Positions 1 to 6,609 of a DNA stretch of 12,150 nt are shown here, in pieces. The stretch lies in the NCBI GenBank assembly GCA_051745935.1, contig JBNJEM010000174.1, forward strand, positions 1 to 12,150, written 5' to 3'. This DNA is from JBNJEM01 sp051745935 (lineage in GTDB: Bacteria > Planctomycetota > Planctomycetia > Pirellulales > Pirellulaceae). The first letter of the stretch is position 1, and each line of letters starts with the position of its first letter. Under the pieces are notes generated by a model. That model saw only the letters and a list, made by a program, of their open reading frames with translations, did no database searches and was not told the origin of the DNA. The position numbers and the translations under genes were made by a program.

Positions 1-20
1 CGGGTCTCCAGGCCCGTCTT
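1..20 (-). repeat. Inverted partial copy of the 31-bp repeat
   Basis: The first 20 bases are the exact reverse complement of bases 3 to 22 of the 31-bp unit tandemly repeated at 113-205. The copy is probably cut by the window start. It faces the array across about 90 bp of unrelated sequence, so the array may be one arm of a larger inverted structure. Confidence 0.8.
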
Positions 21-112
21 TTACAGCGCATAAATGTCTTTTTGCGGTTGTTTGAAGATCTCACATTTCGTGAGATCCGCGGACACCAGATCAAGTACAA
101 TTTCGTCCTTGC

Positions 113-205
113 AAAGACGGGCCTGGAGACCCGTCCTACATATAAAGACGGGCCTGGAGACCCGTCCTACATATAAAGACGGGCCTGGAGACCCGTCCTA
201 CATAT
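113..205 (+). repeat. Three perfect tandem copies of a 31-bp hairpin repeat
   Basis: Units lie at 113-143, 144-174 and 175-205 and are identical. Each contains GACGGG and CCCGTC separated by eight bases (CCTGGAGA), so each can form a six-base-pair stem-loop, followed by an AT-rich tail (CTACATAT). There are no spacers between units, so this is not a CRISPR. Perfect identity implies recent expansion or active homogenisation. Units of this look are, in my recollection, common between genes in PVC-group genomes, but that cannot be verified here. Confidence 0.9.
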
Positions 206-401
206 ACTGTTTGCAACGTTAGGGTCCACTCTTGCCGTCATCAAACAATCCTTAAAACCCATAACAAAACCGCGCAGATGTGCCGTAACCCAGGGTCTTG
301 GAAGCGAAAGCTCGGTTTTGCCACGGGCTGTTACATGCCCCAGCGCGATTTCGAAACAATCCTTCACGCAAACACAGCACGAAGCACGAAGGAAATCCGA
401 A
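206..401. other. Gene-free spacer with a short direct repeat
   Basis: No reading frame here has a start, ribosome site and coding-like composition. The only structure seen is an 11-base direct repeat, AAACAATCCTT, at 243-253 and 354-364. It suggests a small duplication, or insertion of the roughly 100 bp between the two copies. Confidence 0.4.
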
Positions 402-462
402 GAACAACGAACAACGAACAACGAACAACGAACAAAGAACAAAGAACAACGAACAACGAACA
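402..462. repeat. Heptamer short tandem repeat (GAACAAC)n
   Basis: Eight full seven-base units run from 402 to 457, followed by five bases of a ninth. Units five and six carry GAACAAA instead of GAACAAC. Seven is not a multiple of three and the unit makes no stop in any phase. The array is therefore open in every frame and gives spurious low-complexity ORFs on both strands (for example repeats of the residues NNEQRTT). It is most likely a non-coding microsatellite. Confidence 0.9.
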
Positions 463-540
463 TCCGCGATCCGCGGGGCAAACTCGCGGCATTCTCGGCA
501 TTCTCGGCGATCTCCCTTTAGCCGGGACGCTTCCATTCAT

Positions 541-732
541 ATGTTCAAGCTCGGATTGACCGCTCCGATGTTTCGCGTTCGGTCCTTCGTAGTTGCACAG
601 CGTCACTTTCGCTGGCCCCGTGCCGGTGGGGCTAGGATTTTCTATCGTAACGCTTTGCGTTCATCGGTCGAACCAAAGTGGCTCTTTCCAACTCGTGTGA
701 ATGTTCGCCGTCGCTCCCGGCGCGTCGCGACC
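541..732 (-). pseudogene. Possible coding relic in frame behind the AI-2E gene
   Basis: The minus-strand frame of the upstream AI-2E gene continues after its TGA with 23 codons of plausible protein (including APGATANIHTSWKEP). It then hits a TGA at 661-663 and resumes with another coding-like stretch (including VTIENPSPTGTGPAKVTL) before running into repeat-derived sequence near 500. The alternation of small and beta-forming residues resembles the tail of a beta-rich secreted domain. No start codon, ribosome site or recognised family was found. It could be a decayed gene end or just a dispersed repeat with an open frame. Confidence 0.3.
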
Positions 733-2136
733 TCACCCTTGCGAATTCACCACGCTCGGTGATTCAGCCGATCCATCATCGAATTGGCTCAGTTCACGAT
801 GCAGGATATTCAATAGTGTTTGCAGAAACGCGACCGTCATCGGGCCGACCAGAATACCGATCGGCCCCAGTGCATTGACGCCTCCCAAGACGCTAAGCAG
901 AGCCAGCAGCGGGTGAAGTTGCGATTTCCCATGTAGTACGAGTGGCTTGATCAGGTTATCGACATTGGAAACCAGGAGCGCTCCATGGATGGCGAGCAAC
1001 ACGGCCGCGCCAAGTCGTTCATCGATGAAGTACAGCCACAGCGCCACCGGAACCCACACCGCGGCGGCCCCCACGAAGGGAACCATGGCCAACAGCGCGG
1101 TAAGGAGCGTCAACAACACCGTTCCTTGGAGCCCAATCAAATAGTAACCGATTCCGGCAAGGATTCCCTGGGCGGCCGCCGACAACAAGGTGGCGAGCAC
1201 CACCGCTCGACTCACTTTGCTGAAGTCCGCCAGCAACTCGCGTTCGTAGCGATCATCCAAAGGGGAAAGACGCATCACGGTGTCGATCATGCCGGGCCCA
1301 TCGCACAAGAAGAAAAACATCGCGATCGCCATGATCACGACGCCCACCACCAGCCGACCGATTATGACCGTGGTCCGGCCGCCGATCGAAAAGAGCATGC
1401 CCTTGGTATGGTCCAGAATTCCACGCAAGGCTTGCTGCAGATCCTCGTCGGTGGGATTCGCCATCTCCTTGATCCATGCCTGAAACTCCCCCCCGAGCAA
1501 TTCAAGTTTCACGTTCTGAAATTCCGTGGCCGCACGCCGTATGGCCTCCCGGTACTCGCTGCCCGAAAGAGCATTTTCCCCCGCAACCTGAGCCTCCTTC
1601 AATTTACTCAAAACGGTATCGAATTTCGACGCCACCTTTTCGCTGCTTTCGGGATGGGTGGAACGAAGCTCCGACACGTTCTCGATAACGTCCGCAATCA
1701 TCGGCCGAGTGCTCTCCGGCGCGTACTGATCCGTCTCGGAAACAAGCGTGGAGATGGCATTTTGAGTGTTCCGCAGTTGCTCGGCGCGAGGCATCCTCAA
1801 CAGCTCAAACCGGTCCCTCGTCCGCGCGATTCTCTCACGCAATTCGCTGGGGTTCTGCCGCGCCAGCAGGGCGCTTCCCTCCGCCACCGCCATGAACGTG
1901 ATCCCCAGCAACGGCAGCAGGACGATCAGCAGTACCAAGGCGGTGGTGAGCGCGGATGCCAGGCGCTGGCGATTCTTGCATCGCTTCAAAATCAACTCAT
2001 GCGCCGGATGGCAGATGACCACGAGCAAGGCCGCCAAGAACAGTGGCAAGAGGAAGGGCGAGATGACCCGGAAGAATAAGAATCCGATCAATAAGATGAT
2101 GGCAATCAGTACGAAAAAAGAAACCAGTCGAGACAT
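733..2136 (-). CDS. AI-2E family transporter-like membrane protein
   Basis: This 467-residue integral membrane protein belongs to the AI-2E/PerM family (PF01594), whose members export or exchange small molecules or ions. The name comes from a reported autoinducer-2 exporter, and the true substrate here is unknown. Helices are visible near residues 4-25, 26-45 and 60-85. A long, mostly charged region covers about 86-250, and a C-terminal helix cluster runs from 254 to 445. That cluster contains the typical MVPFVG (351-356) and NLIKPLVLHGKSQLHP (394-409) motifs and the Gly-rich GPIGILVGP end. The soluble region looks longer than in short family members. The ATG has AAGGAG six bases upstream (2143-2148). 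The gene is divergent from the PF03706-type gene across 227 bp. Confidence 0.88.
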   Translation of the reverse strand: MSRLVSFFVLIAIILLIGFLFFRVISPFLLPLFLAALLVVICHPAHELILKRCKNRQRLASALTTALVLLIVLLPLLGITFMAVAEGSALLARQNPSELRERIARTRDRFELLRMPRAEQLRNTQNAISTLVSETDQYAPESTRPMIADVIENVSELRSTHPESSEKVASKFDTVLSKLKEAQVAGENALSGSEYREAIRRAATEFQNVKLELLGGEFQAWIKEMANPTDEDLQQALRGILDHTKGMLFSIGGRTTVIIGRLVVGVVIMAIAMFFFLCDGPGMIDTVMRLSPLDDRYERELLADFSKVSRAVVLATLLSAAAQGILAGIGYYLIGLQGTVLLTLLTALLAMVPFVGAAAVWVPVALWLYFIDERLGAAVLLAIHGALLVSNVDNLIKPLVLHGKSQLHPLLALLSVLGGVNALGPIGILVGPMTVAFLQTLLNILHRELSQFDDGSAESPSVVNSQG

Positions 2137-2173
2137 GTGCGTCTCCTTGGCGGACGAAGCGGATCAAGATAGG

Positions 2174-2203
2174 TTCACCGGTCAAAGCCTGACATTGTAT
2201 AGG
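2174..2203 (+). promoter_or_regulatory. Weak candidate sigma-70 promoter in the divergent region
   Basis: TTCACC (2174-2179) and TATAGG (2198-2203) are separated by 18 bases, each matching four of six consensus positions. It would read toward the PF03706-type gene with a leader of about 155 bases. The same AT-rich spot reads TATACAAT on the minus strand and could serve as the -10 for the AI-2E gene, but no good -35 was seen for it. Planctomycete promoter consensus is poorly known, so this is weak. Confidence 0.25.
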
Positions 2204-2363
2204 ACGCTTGTCGCGAACCGAAGAACTTGGACGAGGACGGTTCGGACCGGTCCCGCCAGCCGTCGCCCGCTGGAACAATCCAGCGCAATCCGATATCGTG
2301 CCCAAGGTGAAAGAAACCTGACTGGTTTTGTTATGGCTTCTTAAGAATAATGGCAGGTTGCCG

Positions 2364-3368
2364 ATGGCGAATAAGGTTTTACCCCCCCCATCCTCGGATG
2401 CCCCTCCCGGCCGGGGGCCGCTCTGGATGGTGAAACTGGGCATTCGTGGGGGGGTCCTGGCCCTTGTCGCGTGGGGGATTTGGCGGACCGTTCGCCAGGC
2501 AGGGGACGAGTTGCCCGCCTATGGCGTGGCATGGGGGGACGTGAGTCTCACGTGGACGCTTGTGGCTGGACTGTTGTATATTGCCGGCTTACTCCCCTGC
2601 TGGGTGTTTTGGCATCGCACGCTTCGGGCGATGGAACAGCGGCCGCGATGGCGGGAATCCCTGCGGGCGTTTTGGATTGGGCATCTGGGGAAATATGTGC
2701 CGGGCAAGGCCATGGTGGTGGTTCTGCGGGCTGGTTTGATTCACAGTGAGCGTGTGAATCGGACCGTGGCGGCGACGAGCGTTTTTATTGAAACGTTGAC
2801 CATGATGGCCGTGGGCGCTTTTGTGTCCTCCGTCGTCTTGTTGTTGATTAGCGACAAGACCTGGCTCACCCTCCTAGCGGCCGGCTTGATGGCCTGTTCT
2901 GGGATCCCCACGTTTCCCCCCATATTCCGGCGACTGGTTCGAACCTTGCAGGTTAAGAGAGCGAATCCGCAAATAGAGACGGCAATTCTGGGGGTTGGCT
3001 ATCCACTCATGATCACCGGTTGGATCTCCATCGCTGCCGGTTGGCTGCTGATGGGGGTCAGTTTATGGGCCACGCTCTGGTCGCTCGGGAGCGAACCGCC
3101 GCTGAGCGACATCCCGTTGTTGACAGCCACCGTGGGGTTGGCGATGGTCGCCGGTTTTCTCTCCTTGATTCCGGGCGGGTTGGGCGTGCGGGACTGGATT
3201 CTGGTGGAGCTACTGGCCCCTGGGTACGGCCGGCCGGTGGCGCTGGGCTCGGCCATCCTGCTACGGGTGATCTGGCTACTGGCGGAAGTGGCCGCATCGG
3301 GTATCTTATACGTGGATGTATGGTGGGCGCGGCGGGCCGCGCGCTCGCTTGAGTCGCGGCCTGGGTAA
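2364..3368 (+). CDS. PF03706-type membrane protein (lysylphosphatidylglycerol synthase TM / flippase-like)
   Basis: This 334-residue multi-pass protein is of the UPF0104/PF03706 family, which includes the membrane half of MprF-type lipid flippases. Stand-alone members often sit beside glycosyltransferases. Visible signs are a first helix near residues 28-45, the conserved HLGKYVPGK loop (108-115) followed by an amphipathic segment, FIET (141-144), a PGGLGVRD motif (269-276) and a last helix ending in an arginine-rich tail. There is no catalytic domain, so a lipid or lipid-sugar translocation role is inferred, not shown. I chose the ATG at 2364 because a TTG at 2328 would add 12 unconvincing residues. 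The ribosome site is weak (GGCAGG). It is the first gene of the plus-strand glycan run, 159 bp before the GT2 gene. Confidence 0.82.
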   Translation: MANKVLPPPSSDAPPGRGPLWMVKLGIRGGVLALVAWGIWRTVRQAGDELPAYGVAWGDVSLTWTLVAGLLYIAGLLPCWVFWHRTLRAMEQRPRWRESLRAFWIGHLGKYVPGKAMVVVLRAGLIHSERVNRTVAATSVFIETLTMMAVGAFVSSVVLLLISDKTWLTLLAAGLMACSGIPTFPPIFRRLVRTLQVKRANPQIETAILGVGYPLMITGWISIAAGWLLMGVSLWATLWSLGSEPPLSDIPLLTATVGLAMVAGFLSLIPGGLGVRDWILVELLAPGYGRPVALGSAILLRVIWLLAEVAASGILYVDVWWARRAARSLESRPG

Positions 3369-3396
3369 TTCGTGCCCGGGTCCGTGGATGGCCCCT

Positions 3397-3500
3397 TATA
3401 CCGGTCGCGGATGACTTTCTCCGCCGCCAGTCCGACCAACGGGAGGACGGCTCGCGTCGGGCAGCTTTCCACCCGGAAAAATCCAACCGCCTGAAATATA
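3397..3500 (+). repeat. 104-bp dispersed repeat, copy 1
   Basis: This is the first of three equal-length copies in the window. It begins TATAC and ends AATATA. It carries two potential stem-loops: GGTCG...CGACC in the left half and TTTCC-ACCC-GGAAA near the right end. It fills most of the spacer between the PF03706-type and GT2 genes and ends 27 bp before the GT2 start. It differs from copy 2 at five positions and from copy 3 at three. Confidence 0.92.
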
Positions 3501-3527
3501 ACTCCAACCCCCCCTAGCAGAGCGATC

Positions 3528-4505
3528 ATGTCCGATTTGCTATCCATCGTGATTCCGGTCTACAACGAAGAGGACAGTCTAGAGGAGCTGCATGCGGAGC
3601 TGGCGGAGGTGGCGAGCGGGCAGGGCTACCAGATGGAAATGGTGTTCGTGGATGACGGTTCCACGGACAGCTCATGGACGGTCCTGCAACAATTGGCTCG
3701 GAAGGATTCGCGGGTTCGCGGCATCCAATTTCGGCGGAATTTTGGCAAGGCTTCCGCTTTGATGGCGGGATTCGAAGCGGCCCAGGGTTCGGTGGTGTTC
3801 ACCATGGACGCGGATCTCCAGGACGACCCGCGTGAAATCCCGCGGTTTCTGGCCCAGCTGGATCAGGGCTTGGATGTGATTAGTGGTTGGAAACAAACCC
3901 GGCACGACCCCTGGCACAAAGTGGGGCCCTCGCGGGTCTTCAATTGGTTGGTGGGGGTCATGACTGGGGTGCGATTGCACGATCACAATTGCGGTTTCAA
4001 GTGTTATCGAGGCGAGGTGGTCAAAGAGCTGCATTTGTACGGCGAGATGCACCGCTTCGTTCCGGTTTTGGCGGCTTCGCGAGGTTGGAAGATCGGTGAG
4101 ATCGTCGTCCATCACCGCGCGCGACAATTCGGTCAATCCAAGTATGGGGTCAGTCGGATTATCAAGGGGTTTCTCGATCTATTGACCGTGTCCTTCCTGA
4201 CCGACTATGGCCAGCGTCCCCAGCATGTACTCGGCTCCATTGGCCTGCTTTGTTTTGGCGCCGGTGTTCTTGGCATTACCGTGCTGACCGGTGGGTGGGT
4301 TGTGTCCCGGTTGTTCGAGGGCATTGATAAGTTGCACCTGCACCAACGGGCTCTGTTTTACTACTCGATTGTTGCGGTACTGTTGGGGGCTCAATTCATG
4401 GCGATCGGTTTCCTGGCCGAACTCATTACGGCTCGCGTGGGCAAGGATCGCGGAATATACTCGGTGCGAGATCGGATCGGAGACGGGCAACAGACCGAGG
4501 ACTGA
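3528..4505 (+). CDS. Polyprenyl-phosphate glycosyltransferase, GT2 family (DPM1/GtrB-like)
   Basis: This 325-residue enzyme is predicted to move a sugar from a nucleotide donor onto a polyprenyl phosphate at the cytoplasmic face of the inner membrane. The GT-A fold is clear: IVIPVYNEED near residues 7-16, VDDGSTD (41-47), the metal-binding DADLQDDP (94-101), a CGFKCYR stretch (155-161) and HHRARQFGQSKYG (195-207), typical of DPM1/ArnC/GtrB relatives. Two C-terminal helices (about 233-262 and 275-303) anchor it in the membrane, as in GtrB. Length is normal. The ATG has no strong ribosome site, and the 104-bp repeat lies just upstream. The sugar cannot be read from sequence. Its likely partner is the membrane glycosyltransferase that follows. 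Confidence 0.92.
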   Translation: MSDLLSIVIPVYNEEDSLEELHAELAEVASGQGYQMEMVFVDDGSTDSSWTVLQQLARKDSRVRGIQFRRNFGKASALMAGFEAAQGSVVFTMDADLQDDPREIPRFLAQLDQGLDVISGWKQTRHDPWHKVGPSRVFNWLVGVMTGVRLHDHNCGFKCYRGEVVKELHLYGEMHRFVPVLAASRGWKIGEIVVHHRARQFGQSKYGVSRIIKGFLDLLTVSFLTDYGQRPQHVLGSIGLLCFGAGVLGITVLTGGWVVSRLFEGIDKLHLHQRALFYYSIVAVLLGAQFMAIGFLAELITARVGKDRGIYSVRDRIGDGQQTED

Positions 4506-4672
4506 ATCGTTTATACTCAGTGGTATCATCGACGGCCCGGCGGCGGGGCGTTTCGGAGACGAACGGTCCCGACAACACGCGCTCGTGGCCGTTGGCGGAT
4601 TGCGTCACGCTTTCCCGGAAGCGTTGTGTCCCCAAAATTTGTGATGGCGATTCCGTGGCACCAAGGGCTCCA

Positions 4673-4692
4673 AAACTCAAGTAACTGAGTTT
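4673..4692. promoter_or_regulatory. Perfect inverted repeat upstream of the GT39-like gene
   Basis: AAACTCA and TGAGTTT are perfect inverted arms around a six-base loop (AGTAAC), ending 37 bp before the GTG and 52 bp before the ATG of the next gene. No T-tract follows, so it is not a standard terminator. It could be an operator or an RNA hairpin in the leader. The rest of the GT2-GT39 spacer (4506-4744) shows nothing else clear. Confidence 0.35.
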
Positions 4693-4744
4693 CACGCCCC
4701 GAACCGATGTTTTCTTTCAAACCTACTTTGTGGTGGCCGGCTTT

Positions 4745-6352
4745 ATGTCCATAACGCGAACTGATGACCGAACGACACTGTACCGTTGGGCTGTATGGCT
4801 GCTGCTTGTGGCGAGCCTGGGCGCGATGCTGGCGCGGATTGCCTCGGTGCGCGCCCACACCGGGGAAACACCGATGCTCAGCGCGAATGATCGGAGCCGG
4901 TGGGGCACCATCCGGGCCTTGGTGGAAGATGGCACTTACGTGATCGACCGCCTGGTCTCGATCAAGCATCCGGAGACGGGGCGCCGGTACTGGAAGAGCA
5001 TTGACATGGTCCGGCATCGGGGTCCTGACGGCAAAGAGCACTATTTCTCCAGCAAGCCGCCATTGTTGCCGACGCTGCTGGCTGGCGAGTATTGGATCAT
5101 ACGCAATGTGTTTGGTGCCACGTTGGGGGATCAACCGTTTCTGGTCATGCGGTTGATGCTGGTTATTTCCAATGTTCTGCCTTTGCTCCTTTTCTTTATT
5201 CTTTTGTGGCGTTTAATCGAGCGGATGACGAGCGATCACCTGACGCTGGTTTACACCATGGCGGCGGCGACGTGGGGCACGTTCTTGACCACCTTCGCGG
5301 TAACCATCAACAATCATTTGGTGGCGGCGATCGCGGTGCTGTTGACCGTGGTGTTGACGGTGAGCATCTGGTTTGGGGAAAGGAGCTGGTGGTACTTCGC
5401 CGGGGCCGGTTTGTTCAGCGCGTTTGCCGCGGCGAACGAATTGCCCGCTCTATCATTCCTCGCCTGTATTGGAATGGGCCTGATGTGGAAGTCGCCCCGC
5501 CAAACGCTGCTGGCGTTTCTTCCCGGGGTGCTGCTGGTCGCGGCGGGATTCTTCGGAACCAACTATATTGCTCACGGAACAATCGTGCCCGCCTACTTGC
5601 ATCGTGGTGATGGGCCGATGGTCACCACTGTTTCACGGGATCTGGACGAAGCCTTGGATCAACGGGAACTCGTCGATCGGGTGCGCGACGCGATGAAGGA
5701 GTCGGGAATCGAGTTGTCGGACCAGGCGCTGGTGCTGGTCTATCAGCCGGGCGAACGCTGGGGCATCTGGGATCGGGTCGGACACAAGCGGTTCGCGCTG
5801 GTCGCGGAGGGCAAACTCATTGAAATTCGCCATTGGGATAACTGGTATGATTACCGTGGCTCGTACTGGATAAGCGATCGGCAGGGCGTGGATCGAGGCG
5901 AACCGTGCCGGTGGGTGTATGCGTTTCACGTGTTGGTCGGGCATCGTGGCGTTTTTTCGCTCACCCCCATCTGGCTGCTCTCCGTTGCCGGCGCGTACTT
6001 GTTGTTGCGTCAGCGACGGACCGGGTGGACTCCGTTCGCGGCCATGGTCATTCTGCTGACCATCGTGTGTCTGGGGTTCTACATCGCTCGTCCAAGAATC
6101 GATCGCAATTACGGCGGTGTCTGCTGCGGATTTCGCTGGATGTTCTGGTTTACTCCGCTCTGGTTATTCTGCCTGGTTCCCGCCGCCGAGCGGCTGCTGC
6201 GGAGCAGGACCGGACGGCTTATCGCCCTGTTGTTGCTCCTGGTGAGCGTATTCTCGGCCACGTATGCCGCTTCGGATCCCTGGTCACATTCCTGGCTGTT
6301 CGACTTTGGAACCTATGTCGGTTGGTGGAACTATACTGCTGGGTCGTCGTGA
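4745..6352 (+). CDS. GT39-like membrane glycosyltransferase
   Basis: This large polytopic protein (535 residues from ATG 4745, 540 if GTG 4730 is used) resembles GT39/ArnT/PMT-type enzymes, which take a sugar from a polyprenyl-phosphate donor and transfer it outside the membrane. From the GTG numbering, a first helix (about 18-38) is followed by an exposed loop with an acidic/arginine patch (ANDRSRW, 52-58) and SSKPPLLPT (107-115). Many helices follow, then a soluble insert rich in charged residues, and a late NYGGVCCGFRWMFW segment. I recall similar sequences from planctomycetes. The ATG has a GGTGG stretch eight bases upstream, while the GTG lacks a site. It follows the GT2 gene by 239 bp, fitting a donor-maker and donor-user pair. 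The acceptor is unknown. Confidence 0.8.
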   Translation: MSITRTDDRTTLYRWAVWLLLVASLGAMLARIASVRAHTGETPMLSANDRSRWGTIRALVEDGTYVIDRLVSIKHPETGRRYWKSIDMVRHRGPDGKEHYFSSKPPLLPTLLAGEYWIIRNVFGATLGDQPFLVMRLMLVISNVLPLLLFFILLWRLIERMTSDHLTLVYTMAAATWGTFLTTFAVTINNHLVAAIAVLLTVVLTVSIWFGERSWWYFAGAGLFSAFAAANELPALSFLACIGMGLMWKSPRQTLLAFLPGVLLVAAGFFGTNYIAHGTIVPAYLHRGDGPMVTTVSRDLDEALDQRELVDRVRDAMKESGIELSDQALVLVYQPGERWGIWDRVGHKRFALVAEGKLIEIRHWDNWYDYRGSYWISDRQGVDRGEPCRWVYAFHVLVGHRGVFSLTPIWLLSVAGAYLLLRQRRTGWTPFAAMVILLTIVCLGFYIARPRIDRNYGGVCCGFRWMFWFTPLWLFCLVPAAERLLRSRTGRLIALLLLLVSVFSATYAASDPWSHSWLFDFGTYVGWWNYTAGSS

Positions 6353-6409
6353 CGCGGGGGGGGCGGACGCACATTACTCCATTACGCCCCCTGCCGTTTA
6401 TGGCGCAAC

Positions 6410-6513
6410 TATACTGGTCGCGGATGACTTTCTCCGCCGCGAGTCCGACCAACGGGAGGACGGCTTGCGTCGGGCCGCTTTCCACCCGGAAAAAACCAAC
6501 CGCCTGAAATATA
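6410..6513 (+). repeat. 104-bp dispersed repeat, copy 2
   Basis: This copy has the same length and orientation as the one before the GT2 gene, with five substitutions and no indels relative to it and four relative to the minus-strand copy. It lies 57 bp after the GT39-like stop. Its right end joins a C and T to create TATACT, which could act as a -10 for the oxidoreductase gene. The two direct copies enclose the GT2 and GT39-like genes. Confidence 0.92.
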
Positions 6514-6534
6514 CTTTGATGAATTGGTATCATC

Positions 6535-6553
6535 CATACTCGCGTGAAGTATG
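6535..6553. promoter_or_regulatory. Inverted repeat in the leader of the oxidoreductase gene
   Basis: CATACT and AGTATG are perfect arms around seven bases (CGCGTGA). A competing CTCGC/GCGAG stem overlaps it. The element sits 56 bp before the start codon and could be an operator or leader hairpin. No known regulator is recognised. Confidence 0.3.
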
Positions 6554-6609
6554 CGAGCGAGATTGTTCCGTTGGCTTCTTGATAGCGATGCAACAAGGAG
6601 AGGTAACCC

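Noticed and set aside
113..205. CRISPR array
   Set aside because: The 31-bp units are directly adjacent with no unique spacers, and no cas gene is in the window.
615..632. Rho-independent terminator for the AI-2E gene
   Set aside because: GCCCC...GGGGC can pair, but no T-tract follows on the minus strand. A weak T-rich run exists only on the plus strand, where no gene ends.
252..762. Overlapping ORFs on both strands across the heptamer array
   Set aside because: They are open only because the repeat unit lacks stops in all phases. They have no ribosome sites, and composition outside the repeat is not coding-like, except for the possible relic listed separately.
985..2079. Long plus-strand ORF of 364 codons
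   Set aside because: It is antisense to the clear AI-2E gene, rich in His, Gln and Arg as expected of a GC-rich shadow frame, and has no recognisable domain.
2999..3547. Minus-strand ORF of 182 codons
   Set aside because: It lies opposite the PF03706-type gene and crosses the 104-bp repeat. Its composition is that of a shadow frame.
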